DNA from: Candidatus Rifleibacteriota bacterium
Lineage (GTDB): Bacteria > Muiribacteriota > Ozemobacteria > Ozemobacterales > Ozemobacteraceae
Assembly (NCBI GenBank): GCA_012520995.1
Contig: JAAYNI010000088.1
Span: 1-63,449, forward strand
DNA: 63,449 nt
Direction: 5' to 3'
The position numbers and the translations under genes are program-made. This document shows, in pieces, positions 45,212-53,454 of this stretch. The notes beneath the pieces are model-generated. The model was not told the origin of the DNA. It saw only the letters and a list, made by a program, of their open reading frames with translations, and searched no databases. Position 1 is the stretch's first letter, and the number at the start of each line of letters is the position of its first letter.

Positions 45212-45656
45212 TGTCTTTAATGATCTGAATTATGTCGTTTTTGGTCTTGGCTTTTAGAAGCGACGCTCTGAAATCTTCCATTCTTAGAAGCTTGGATATC
45301 TTAGCCAAAAGTTTAAGATAGGGACCGCTGGAAGAAATGGGAGCCAAGAGCAGAAAAACTATATGTACTGGCTCATTGTCGATGGCTTTAAAATCGAAAC
45401 CTTTTTCAGATCTGAAAAAAGCTACAGTCAAATCTTTTATGGCACCAGAGCGGGCGTGAGGGATAGCACAACCGTCACCGACACCTGTAGTTCCGAGCTT
45501 TTCTCTCTCAAAAAGTGCATCTTTGAGGACCGCGGGTTCTTTCACTGCTCCTGTGTTTTCTATCAAAGATATGAATTGCTCTATGGCTGCTTCTTTTGTT
45601 GTAGCGTCAAAGTTGAGGAAAACCATGTTTTCCTTCAAATAGTCCAATAATTGCAT
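45204..45656 (-). CDS. ptsN: PTS EIIA-type domain protein (PtsN-like)
   Basis: A single EIIA (mannitol/fructose/nitrogen type) domain of 150 residues. The phosphorylatable His67 sits in the motif GCAIPHARSGAI. These proteins either carry phosphate to a sugar permease or, as PtsN, regulate potassium and nitrogen metabolism. No EIIB or EIIC is near, so a regulatory PtsN role is more likely. It leads an operon of exported and HEAT repeat proteins, which is an unusual context. The next start codon overlaps its stop by eight bases. Confidence 0.85.
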   Translation of the reverse strand: MQLLDYLKENMVFLNFDATTKEAAIEQFISLIENTGAVKEPAVLKDALFEREKLGTTGVGDGCAIPHARSGAIKDLTVAFFRSEKGFDFKAIDNEPVHIVFLLLAPISSSGPYLKLLAKISKLLRMEDFRASLLKAKTKNDIIQIIKDND

Positions 45657-45809
45657 TTTTGTCTCCCGAGAAAGTAAAGGTATCCAGTTATATATACAAT
45701 CTTAATTTTAAAAAAACAAGCATAATAGTTTAGTAGAGAATAATTTAAAGAGTCAAAGAAAATGATCTGCCTTAAAGTTGCATAAGGCGAGTGGGGGCGT
45801 AGAGCAGCT

Positions 45810-47177
45810 TTATAATTTCAGAAGCAGAAGGTGGAATCTTCGTCCTCTTAAAATCTTTAAGATAATTTTGTCTGAACTTTTTAGATTTTCACAGGCTTTT
45901 TCATAAGCTTCTTTGCTGCGAATGCTAATGTTGTTTATATTTAAAATGACATCTCCAGGTTTTAAACCTGCTTTTTCCGCAGGTGAGAGAGGTTCTACGC
46001 TTTCAATAACAAGACCTGCTTTTGTGTAAAGGCTATATTTATCTATCAGTTCTTGCGTTATATTGCTTATTTCTACGCCAAGAAGGCTGGTTGGCGAAAA
46101 TTCTGAAAGCAGTATGACAAAATTATGTTCTTTGTTTTTACGCAAGATTTTCAATTTGGCCGAACTTCCAACACTTTCATCACTGATAATAGCTTTGAAT
46201 TCTGTTGCAGAGTTTACAGGTCTTGAGTTTACTTCCAGAATTATGTCTCCGGGAACTATTCCTGCCTTGCTTGCGGAAGAGTTTTTTTCTACTCCGGAAA
46301 TAATTACTCCTCGCTTTGGAACGTTGAACCATTGAGCCAAGTCCTCTGTTATATCCTGTACGGACAGATGCGATGTAGCCGTTCTTACCTTGCCGTATTC
46401 CAGTAAATCTTTGACTATTCTTACAGAGCGATTTACAGGTATGGCAAAGCCTATACCTCTTCCGTTTGGCATTATTGCGGAGTTTATTCCTATTAGCTCG
46501 CCTTTGGCGTTTATCAGAGGGCCGCCTGAGTTGCCTGGATTGATAGAGGCGTCAGTTTGTATCAAGTTTGTATAGTTTTTTCCGTCTCCGACAGTGAGGT
46601 CTCTATGAATAGCGGAAACTATGCCTGAGGTGACAGTTATGCCGAGGCCAAAAGGATTGCCTATAGCTATGGCCCAGTCGCCAACGCGGAGTTTAGAAGA
46701 GTCTCCTGCTGTGATATACGGAAATGGTTTATTGCCGTCTATTTTTAAAACAGCCAAATCAGATTTATAATCTTGCCCTACGAGCTTGGCTTTATGTACC
46801 GAGCGATCATTCAGTTTTACGATTATCTCGTCAGCTCCTGATATTACATGCTCGTTTGTTAGCAAGTGCCCGTCAGGAGATATTATTACGCCTGAGCCGT
46901 TGCCCTTTTTGGGAATAACGTTGTTATAGCCTCTAAATCCGTCTTCAAAAAGGTGTCCCCAGATAGAGTCGAAGAAAGGGTCGCCTGTTCCGGAAAAAGA
47001 AGCTCGTTTTACATAATACACAGATTCTATAGAAACAACGGCAGGGGTAACTTTTTCTACCGTGTCTGCTATGAGTGATGTGCCGAAAAGCTGTTCTGGA
47101 GCAGCTTGAGCACTTAAGGGGAAAAGGATTGGGAAAACGGCTAAATAAATAATAACCGTTATATACTTTTTAATCAT
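45810..47177 (-). CDS. htrA: HtrA/DegQ-type serine protease with two PDZ domains
   Basis: A periplasmic protease and chaperone for misfolded envelope proteins. It has a signal peptide (residues 1-25) and the trypsin-like triad His110 (LTNEHV), Asp140 (KSDLAVL) and Ser217 (NPGNSGGP). Two PDZ domains follow, at about 270-350 and 365-450. The length of 455 matches DegP/DegQ. Its first codon overlaps the stop of the anti-sigma-like gene. The order sigma factor, anti-sigma, protease is the classic envelope stress module, in which the protease is both target and output. Confidence 0.95.
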   Translation of the reverse strand: MIKKYITVIIYLAVFPILFPLSAQAAPEQLFGTSLIADTVEKVTPAVVSIESVYYVKRASFSGTGDPFFDSIWGHLFEDGFRGYNNVIPKKGNGSGVIISPDGHLLTNEHVISGADEIIVKLNDRSVHKAKLVGQDYKSDLAVLKIDGNKPFPYITAGDSSKLRVGDWAIAIGNPFGLGITVTSGIVSAIHRDLTVGDGKNYTNLIQTDASINPGNSGGPLINAKGELIGINSAIMPNGRGIGFAIPVNRSVRIVKDLLEYGKVRTATSHLSVQDITEDLAQWFNVPKRGVIISGVEKNSSASKAGIVPGDIILEVNSRPVNSATEFKAIISDESVGSSAKLKILRKNKEHNFVILLSEFSPTSLLGVEISNITQELIDKYSLYTKAGLVIESVEPLSPAEKAGLKPGDVILNINNISIRSKEAYEKACENLKSSDKIILKILRGRRFHLLLLKL

Positions 47178-47587
47178 TTATCTATAACCGCCTTGATGGG
47201 TATTTTGATTTCTTGTATTTGATTAGCTGGATGTCGTTTGTTGTATTCTTTTAATTGTTTCAGGAATTCAGCTACTTCTTCTTCGGTGACTTCCTCTGGA
47301 GATTTTTCCAAAACTGGAGGCAGTTCTTCCTCTATCATAGCTGACTGGAGCGAGTTTTGGGAAGGCGGAGTTATAGAGGGGGAGGTTTGAAGAAATGAAA
47401 GTAAAAAGATTGTTGATAAAGCTGCAACGGCACCAGAAGCAAACCACCAAGCAGGTGAAAACGACGATTTGGCGGAAGGGAGTTCGGATGCTTTGAGCTC
47501 ATGATTCCTGACTGCATGCATTATTGAGGCATGCAAGTTCTCAGGATATTCAGGTTCCTGCAGTTTGTAAATGTTTTTTGTTTTCAA
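47174..47587 (-). CDS. Probable anti-sigma factor (single-span)
   Basis: The 137 residues have one membrane helix near residue 55 (WWFASGAVAALSTIFLLSFL), a short cytoplasmic N-terminus with YPENLHASIMHAVRNHE, and an outer part with Glu- and Pro-rich sequence. The start is TTG 47587, after AAGGTG, and lies 38 bases inside the sigma gene. The N-terminus is too short to show a full zinc anti-sigma domain. The call rests on size, topology and position between an ECF sigma factor and HtrA. Confidence 0.7.
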   Translation of the reverse strand: MKTKNIYKLQEPEYPENLHASIMHAVRNHELKASELPSAKSSFSPAWWFASGAVAALSTIFLLSFLQTSPSITPPSQNSLQSAMIEEELPPVLEKSPEEVTEEEVAEFLKQLKEYNKRHPANQIQEIKIPIKAVIDK

Positions 47588-48119
47588 TTTGTTTCACCTT
47601 GCTTTGTACGGCTGATTCAAGCATTTTTCTGCCTCGGTTGAGACGGGATTTAACGGTTCCTTGCGGCAGATTTAAAGCTTCTGCTGTTTCTTCTATAGTC
47701 ATGTCTTCCAAATCCTTTAAAATTATAGGGGCCGAGTAGCGAGCTGGGAGAGCTGAGAGCTCTTGGGCCGCTATTTTGGCTCTTGCCTCTTCAAGAGCTT
47801 TATCCATTAGAATTTCTTCCGGGGTTTCTTGCCTGAAAGAACTCAGCCAGAGCAAAGCGTTCTTGGTCAGAGCAGCTTTTTTTTTCTTGGCTCTGGAGGA
47901 CAAATTTATGCAAGTGTTCATAGCTATTCTGTAGATCCATGTTTTTAGCGAAGAGTCGCCTCTGAAAGTTTTCAGATTTTTATAGACTCTAATAAAGACT
48001 TCTTGAGCTGCATCCATTGCATCTTCAGGATTATTAAAAAAACGGTAGCAAATTCTGTATACAGTTTTTTCGTGCTCAAAAACTAGCTGTTCGAAATTCT
48101 TGTCAAAATGTTTAGACAT
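47550..48119 (-). CDS. ECF-type RNA polymerase sigma factor
   Basis: Region 2 is clear (FEQLVFEHEKTVYRICYRFF, DAAQEVFIRVYKNL, TWIYRIAMNTCIN), as is region 4 with its helix-turn-helix (LSALPARYSAPIILKDLEDMTIEETAEALNLPQGTVKSRLNRGR). The region 3 linker is short and Lys-rich, as in group 4 (SigE/SigW) factors. The 189-residue length fits. It is followed by an overlapping anti-sigma-like gene and HtrA, so it likely controls envelope stress. A promoter element sits at 48161; self-activation is likely, but no sigma-specific motif could be identified. Confidence 0.92.
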   Translation of the reverse strand: MSKHFDKNFEQLVFEHEKTVYRICYRFFNNPEDAMDAAQEVFIRVYKNLKTFRGDSSLKTWIYRIAMNTCINLSSRAKKKKAALTKNALLWLSSFRQETPEEILMDKALEEARAKIAAQELSALPARYSAPIILKDLEDMTIEETAEALNLPQGTVKSRLNRGRKMLESAVQSKVKQIENKKHLQTAGT

Positions 48120-48160
48120 AGGGAGATCAGCGAAAGTTCCATTTTTTTTATTTATATTGG

Positions 48161-48170
48161 ATTATAGCAT
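48161..48170 (-). promoter_or_regulatory. Extended -10 promoter for the sigma/anti-sigma/htrA operon
   Basis: The minus strand reads ATGCTATAAT, 41 bases before the sigma start. It is identical to the elements at 1281 and 5910. The -35 position is an A-run. Confidence 0.55.
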
Positions 48171-48267
48171 TCTGCCGCTGTATTTTTTTCTAAAAGTTTC
48201 TTTATCACAATAAAAAAATATTATCTACAGCTGGACACAGATAGGCTTTTTAAGCTAGCTTAAAAAT

Positions 48268-49581
48268 CTAGCGTATTGTTACGTTGAGGTCAGAAGGCAC
48301 TGCATAGGATTTAATATATAGTTTGTTTTCTTTTGCCAGATCAAATATTTTTCGTTCTTTGATTCTGCGTCCAGCTTTATCTGCTATAAGCTTGATTTCA
48401 GGTCGAATAAGAGATGTCTGGTTGTTTCTCAAAATTAGAGCTATTGAGTCATCGTTTAGTCTTACCAAGCTTCCTGGAGGGTAGAGAGATGTTTTTCTTA
48501 TAAAAGCTTGCAGCACTTCTGGAGAGAATGCTGTGTTTACCATAGAGTTTAGAATTCTGACAGCTTCATATGGTGTTTTGGCGACTCTGTATGGTCTTTC
48601 GCTGGTCAAAGCGTCAAATACGTCTGCAAGAGAGCAAATTTGAGCATAGAGGGAAATTTCTATATCCTTAAGGCTTTCAGGGTAACCTGAGCCATCATAT
48701 TTTTCATGATGCTGTAATATGAGAGTTTTCGAGGCGGCAGGTATGTCTGGATTATCCTTGAAAATTTCGTATCCGTAACGAGGATGCTGCTTCATCTCTT
48801 CAAACTCTTCATCTGAAAGTTTGCTGTCTTTCGAAATGATGGTATCAGCTATTTTTAATTTGCCCATATCATGAAGCAAGGCGCCAATAGTAACTTCCAA
48901 AAGCGCTTTTTCATGAAGTTTGAGAGCGCTTCCTATGTAGGCTGACAAAATACCGACGTTGTAATTATGTGTGAGATGGTAGCCGGAGAAGCTGCGAAGT
49001 TCCATGAGATTGAGTATGGCTCCTTCGGATTCTTGTATGTCGCTTACTATTTTTTTAGCAGCTTCTTTGATATCTAATAATTCAAAGGACTTTGAGAACT
49101 TTATAGCTTCTATGATGCCAGTAAGAGCTTTGAGAGTTTCAGATTGTGTTTCCTTGGATATAACAACTTTTTCGCCGTCTGTCATAGACTTCATTTCAGG
49201 AAATTTTTCGAAAAGCAGCTCAATGCTTTGAGCTGTTCCTGTAACCAAGTCTGAGACGCCTTCTATTTGAAAATTCTTTGCTATATATTCTTTTTCGCCG
49301 GCTCTTAGATAAATATCTTTGCGTACCAGCAAAGCTTCCATGTCATATTCGCAATTTAATCCAGCAATTGAGAAGTGGCAAGGAAGACCTGTTTCAGATT
49401 GGCATTTCCAAGAAAAGGTTGAACAGTTTCCTATAAGGTTATATCCGCTGTATATATCGGCGTTTTTTAGCTCGTGTCTCTGCATAATTATCTGCTTAAT
49501 GAATCTAAACTTCAGTTTACCATCATTGCTTTTGCCTTTCAAGCTGGCTGTATTATAAGCACCAACTTTTGTTAAGAACAT
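48268..49581 (-). CDS. HD-GYP domain protein (probable cyclic-di-GMP phosphodiesterase)
   Basis: The C-terminal half has the HD-GYP signature: HLTHNYNVGILSAYIG, LLHDMGKLKI, HPRYGYEIF and HHEKYDGSGYP, with the CSLADVFDALTSERPYR helix. The HD pair and the GYP are intact, so it should hydrolyse c-di-GMP. The N-terminal 150 residues hold no recognised sensor. The ATG at 49581 has no ribosome site; ATG 49485 (MQRHELKN) is an alternative, and a TATAAT at 49552-49557 would favour that shorter form. It is transcribed away from the DUF805 gene. Confidence 0.9.
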   Translation of the reverse strand: MFLTKVGAYNTASLKGKSNDGKLKFRFIKQIIMQRHELKNADIYSGYNLIGNCSTFSWKCQSETGLPCHFSIAGLNCEYDMEALLVRKDIYLRAGEKEYIAKNFQIEGVSDLVTGTAQSIELLFEKFPEMKSMTDGEKVVISKETQSETLKALTGIIEAIKFSKSFELLDIKEAAKKIVSDIQESEGAILNLMELRSFSGYHLTHNYNVGILSAYIGSALKLHEKALLEVTIGALLHDMGKLKIADTIISKDSKLSDEEFEEMKQHPRYGYEIFKDNPDIPAASKTLILQHHEKYDGSGYPESLKDIEISLYAQICSLADVFDALTSERPYRVAKTPYEAVRILNSMVNTAFSPEVLQAFIRKTSLYPPGSLVRLNDDSIALILRNNQTSLIRPEIKLIADKAGRRIKERKIFDLAKENKLYIKSYAVPSDLNVTIR

Positions 49582-49702
49582 TTTAGTGAAATTTTGTTTC
49601 TCTTGTAGAAAGAGTTAAAAAAAACTTTTTTCTCTTTAAAAAAGATGTTATCCTTAAAAGAGTCTTTTTAGAGGTTCATTCCAAAAATTGGGAGGTTTTT
49701 TT

Positions 49703-50227
49703 GTGGATTGGCAGACTAAAGTTAAAGATTCCTTTTTAAGATACTTTAAAAATGGCTATAATAAAGAGAAAGGCATTAAGGGTATTTTTACAGAAGGCTA
49801 TGATGGCAGAATTTCTGTAGCTGATTTTTGGTGGAGCATGGCAATACCTGTAGCTATTAATATTGTGTTTGTAATTGCTTCTTCTCTTCTTAATGTTCTT
49901 CCTTCTGGCATGTTTAAGCTTATTCTTTTAGTGACATTCTATCTTGCAAGCTTTGTAGTAAATAGTGTTTTCATACTTCCCAGTATTAAGCTGACGGCCA
50001 AAAGACTTCATGATTTGAATCTCTCTGGCTATTGGCAACTTGCTTTTTTTGTTTGCTGTATAGGATGGATTTTTGCTCTGTATGTGTTTTTCATGCCAGG
50101 CAAAGATGAAGAGAATCAGTATGGTTCTGCTCCAGGAAGAGCGAGTGCCTCTGATGAGGAATCAGAACAGATTGAAATGCAATCTGAAGACGTTGAAGCA
50201 ACACCAGAACAAGAGCCTCAGGCTTGA
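49703..50227 (+). CDS. DUF805 family membrane protein
   Basis: The start is GTG 49703, seven bases after GGGAGG; a longer reading from TTG 49688 covers the ribosome site itself. The protein shows the DUF805 pattern: GRISVADFWWSM, three to four helices, KRLHDLNLSGYW and a final GKDEENQYG. The last 30 residues are acidic (about ten Glu) and extend past the usual family end. DUF805 proteins are membrane proteins of unknown role. It is followed 60 bases later by a secreted protein gene in the same direction. Confidence 0.85.
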   Translation: MDWQTKVKDSFLRYFKNGYNKEKGIKGIFTEGYDGRISVADFWWSMAIPVAINIVFVIASSLLNVLPSGMFKLILLVTFYLASFVVNSVFILPSIKLTAKRLHDLNLSGYWQLAFFVCCIGWIFALYVFFMPGKDEENQYGSAPGRASASDEESEQIEMQSEDVEATPEQEPQA

Positions 50228-50289
50228 GAGCTTTAAATATTGTTCTAAGATAGTAAAAAAAATAGAGTTCTGCGAATTAGGAGGATGGA

Positions 50290-50925
50290 ATGTCTAAATA
50301 TTTAAGAGTAATGATGTTGATTTCTCTGATGCTTTTGACGGCAGTTTCTGTACAGGCAGCGGTTTATGGCTATGTAAATATGACAGGCAAAAACGAAGAG
50401 CGCTTGAAGCGAGAGCTCAATACTTTGGAAAAATTAATAAATACTTGGAAAAATGGTAAAGTGCTTTATGTTCACAAAGTCGAGAGAAATTACATATTGA
50501 CTAAGAACTTTGCTTATACAGTAATTTTCTCCGGCGATAGAGCTAATATCTCCAAATTTTTGACTTCAGGCAACTATGAAGGCGATTTTCTTAAGGATAT
50601 AATCGTTCATTTCCGTTTTACAAGCGATGCGTATTGTTACTGCGGCAATCCTGGACCGGATATTGCTCCTTATACGACAACATTTGAGAGAAAATATTCC
50701 AATCCGGCGCAAGCTCTGGAAGTAATAAAGAACAAGGATCTTACTGGTTTGTGGTTAGATTTCTCTAAGACACGCAAGAGAGATTATGAAAAACACCTGA
50801 TTGATGGCAAACTTGTAAAACCTTCAGCTGACATAGTTTTCTATAGTTTGATGTTTACCGAAGGCAACAGGCTTTTTGGCACAAGTTATACTGAAAAGAA
50901 AATTAAGCCCTACAGAGCAGAATAA
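50290..50925 (+). CDS. Unknown exported protein (211 aa)
   Basis: A strong AGGAGG precedes the ATG. A signal peptide (VMMLISLMLLTAVSVQA) is followed by a mature protein of about 185 residues of mixed alpha/beta character, with a YCYCGNPGPD motif (two cysteines) near residue 120 and aromatic-rich strands. I recognise no family. A near-perfect terminator follows at 50941. Co-transcription with DUF805 is likely from the 60-base gap. Confidence 0.8.
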   Translation: MSKYLRVMMLISLMLLTAVSVQAAVYGYVNMTGKNEERLKRELNTLEKLINTWKNGKVLYVHKVERNYILTKNFAYTVIFSGDRANISKFLTSGNYEGDFLKDIIVHFRFTSDAYCYCGNPGPDIAPYTTTFERKYSNPAQALEVIKNKDLTGLWLDFSKTRKRDYEKHLIDGKLVKPSADIVFYSLMFTEGNRLFGTSYTEKKIKPYRAE

Positions 50926-50940
50926 CAAATAACAAATTAA

Positions 50941-50977
50941 AAAACAGGCTTGGAAATTCCAAGCCTGTTTTTTTTAT
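50941..50977 (+). terminator. Rho-independent terminator
   Basis: A 15-base arm (AAAACAGGCTTGGAA) and its exact complement are separated by a single A and followed by Ts. In RNA the loop would open to about five bases. It lies 15 bases after the stop of the exported protein. As precede it, so it can also serve the convergent gene at 50994. Confidence 0.9.
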
Positions 50978-50993
50978 TTAGTGTTTATTCGTT

Positions 50994-51239
50994 TTAGTCT
51001 TTAGAGCAGCGGAAGGGGAGTCTGACAAATGTTTCTTTTGAGTCGAAAATGTTAATCAGATGGACTGTAGCGAAAATAAAGACCACTAAACCTAGTTTCA
51101 TCAAGGTCTTCTTTGCCGGCAAATCAACTAAATCTTTTTTGAATTCACGCATTTCTTCAGGGAAAGCAAATGTCATCATACCGATAACTGCTACTAATGG
51201 CAGAAACATCAAATAAAATATTTTCTTAAAAATCCACAC
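50994..51239 (-). CDS. Small two-span membrane protein (81 aa)
   Basis: Two hydrophobic helices (YLMFLPLVAVIGMMTFAF and LVVFIFATVHLINIF) flank a charged loop (EEMREFKKDLVD). The GTG at 51239 has GGAG about ten bases upstream. The C-terminus has one Cys in a basic segment. No family is recognised. It lies between an exported protein terminator and the cyclase gene; coding status rests on a clean frame, a ribosome site and amphipathic layout. Confidence 0.6.
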   Translation of the reverse strand: MWIFKKIFYLMFLPLVAVIGMMTFAFPEEMREFKKDLVDLPAKKTLMKLGLVVFIFATVHLINIFDSKETFVRLPFRCSKD

Positions 51240-51342
51240 TGTGTTAGTTCTCCTATAGCTAGGTGTTATCTATCTTTCTGAATGATACCGGACTTCAATG
51301 GAATTGTAAACTTTGGAGTTGGAATAAAAAGACTCAATAGAA

Positions 51343-53436
51343 TTATTTAAAGACTTGAATTATAAGACCTGTCCAGTCAGGAGGAGGCGGAACAAGAGCA
51401 TAGCCTGTCGCTCTTTCAAGCAAAAAAGCAGCCAAAGAATCGTCTGTATTTTCTTTTACATAGTTTTCCAATATGCTTTTGCTTTCTTCGAATTCTCTTT
51501 GCATATAGCAAAACAAGGCTTTTTCATAGACTTCTTTAGCTCTCAAGGCTTTACCAAGAGCTTGAGCATCCTGTGAGTCTTTTTCTATGAGGAGTTCATA
51601 AACAGTTGTGGGTTCATTTTTGCCAAGAAGGCGGAAGCTGCCGATCTTACGGCTTACAATTCCTGAGTCTACAGCTAGTGCAGTTGTTTCAGAGACAAGG
51701 ATTTTTGTGTTGAATATCTTGTTCGCTGTCTCAAGTCTTGCGGCAACGTTTACAGCATCTCCTACAACAGTATAGTCAAAGCGCATGGTGGAGCCCATGT
51801 TGCCTACAACCGCCATGCCTGTGTTTATTCCTATCCTGACTTTTACTTCCGGTTTGCCTTCTTGTTTCCAGCGGGCGGAAAGCTTTTCTGCAGCTCTTTG
51901 GTTTTCTAATGCACACAAACAGGCTTTCATGGGGTGATCCCATTGGTCGATCGGAGCACCGAAAATAGCCATTATAGCGTCACCTTCATATTTGTCTAAT
52001 AGACCGTTATGTTTAAGAACTATTTCAGTCATTTCTGTCAAATATTCGTTGAGAAGCGCAACAACTTCAAGAGGAGTCAGATGTTCGGATATGGCGGTAA
52101 AGCCCTCAATATCAGAGAAAAATATAGAAACTTCACGCTCTTCTCCGTGCAAATTTAGCTTAGAAGGATTTTTCAAAATTTCATTTACTACCGCTGGGCT
52201 TATGTAGTGCTGAAAAGCTTCTTTAATTTTGTTCTTCTCACTTGCTTCAGTATAGTATCTGACTGTGATTGCATAGATTGCCGAAAATATAATTGAAAAT
52301 ATGGGCATTGCGGCTTGAATGGGAGCTTGCAAGTATATCGTAGCTATAAAAGAGAGGGCAAGGAAAGCTGCAACAAAGAGCAGTGAGAAAATGACTGTTT
52401 TTGTGATCGAAGTTTTCGGAAAATAGAAGTATATAAGTAAAAATGGAAGGAGAATTGTAAGAAAAGCGGTTAGATATTTGTTTGGAGGTTTGAGCCAGTC
52501 ACTGTTAAAAAGGTTGTTTAGAGTAAGAGCCAAGAGATAGTCAGATTTTACATTGCCAAGAGCAGGCACGTAATAATCTTCTGTATCCATACTGTGACTA
52601 TGAGATATTATGACAGTTTTGCCCTTGAGAGCTTCTTGGGGAATTTGCCCAAAATAAAGCTGTAAAAATGAATAGGTTTGGAAGTCTTTGGGCAAAACAT
52701 TATAGTTTAGAAGCATGAACTCATTGTCAATTAAGGGAATATAGGCTTTTTTTCCGTTAATTTCAAAGTTCATTTTATCTTTTTCAAATAGAATGTCATC
52801 AGTCGGTATGTTTTTTTGGTGAGCATAAATAAGAGTTGGCATTGCGGGCATGTCATCGCCGTTTGCTGAGTGGAAAACAAGGGAGGAGGCTCTAACTGCC
52901 TTATCTTCAAAGTTTTTGAAAAAATATGGAGCTTGAGTTGTCAGTTTTGCTAGGGCTGGATAGGGGGGCAATAGAGTTTTATCGTCTCTTCTTGAAGCTC
53001 TGACTATGACTCTGGGATCTTTATACAGTCTGAAACTTTGGTGAAAGAGTTCCGTATAGGTTGAGTATTCAGCATTTATACTAGGGAAATATATATCCAT
53101 TACAGGCAATGACACTTCATATCTCTCAAGGTTTATAAGAGCTGTTGCTAAGAGATCCGGTTTATCTTTCAGGATATCTGGGAGTGCTAGAGCTGTCTCA
53201 TCGTCGATCTTTACACAAACCAAGTCTTCAGAAGCTTTGCTCAGAGGCATTAGCGGGCTAAGAAAGCTTAGCCAAGAGCCTTCTTTGTGTGTGTAAAACC
53301 TAAGTTTGAACCAGAGATCTTCAATGTCCCTGTCAGCATCTGTCAAGTAATTGATCGAAAAGGCCAAAAGAACAATAAAAATGCAGCTCACAAGGTGCTG
53401 CATTTTGTCAAATCCGGATTTTTTTTGTTTTATCAC
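51343..53436 (-). CDS. CHASE2-class III adenylate cyclase
   Basis: The N-terminal region (residues 20-320) is a CHASE2-type extracellular sensor (LWFKLRFY, CVKIDDETALALPDI) bounded by a first helix. Three more helices follow near 320-400, then a class III cyclase domain (about 430-620). Metal aspartates lie in FFSDIEGFTAISEHL and YEGDAIMAIFG; the Lys in LDKYEGD favours ATP, and DYTVVGDAVNVAARLE gives the catalytic Asn/Arg helix. A TPR-like tail ends the 697 residues. It would make cAMP in response to an outer signal. It is the last gene after a secreted unknown, 18 bases away. Confidence 0.9.
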   Translation of the reverse strand: MIKQKKSGFDKMQHLVSCIFIVLLAFSINYLTDADRDIEDLWFKLRFYTHKEGSWLSFLSPLMPLSKASEDLVCVKIDDETALALPDILKDKPDLLATALINLERYEVSLPVMDIYFPSINAEYSTYTELFHQSFRLYKDPRVIVRASRRDDKTLLPPYPALAKLTTQAPYFFKNFEDKAVRASSLVFHSANGDDMPAMPTLIYAHQKNIPTDDILFEKDKMNFEINGKKAYIPLIDNEFMLLNYNVLPKDFQTYSFLQLYFGQIPQEALKGKTVIISHSHSMDTEDYYVPALGNVKSDYLLALTLNNLFNSDWLKPPNKYLTAFLTILLPFLLIYFYFPKTSITKTVIFSLLFVAAFLALSFIATIYLQAPIQAAMPIFSIIFSAIYAITVRYYTEASEKNKIKEAFQHYISPAVVNEILKNPSKLNLHGEEREVSIFFSDIEGFTAISEHLTPLEVVALLNEYLTEMTEIVLKHNGLLDKYEGDAIMAIFGAPIDQWDHPMKACLCALENQRAAEKLSARWKQEGKPEVKVRIGINTGMAVVGNMGSTMRFDYTVVGDAVNVAARLETANKIFNTKILVSETTALAVDSGIVSRKIGSFRLLGKNEPTTVYELLIEKDSQDAQALGKALRAKEVYEKALFCYMQREFEESKSILENYVKENTDDSLAAFLLERATGYALVPPPPDWTGLIIQVFK

Positions 53437-53454
53437 TGTAACTAGGCTTTAAAT

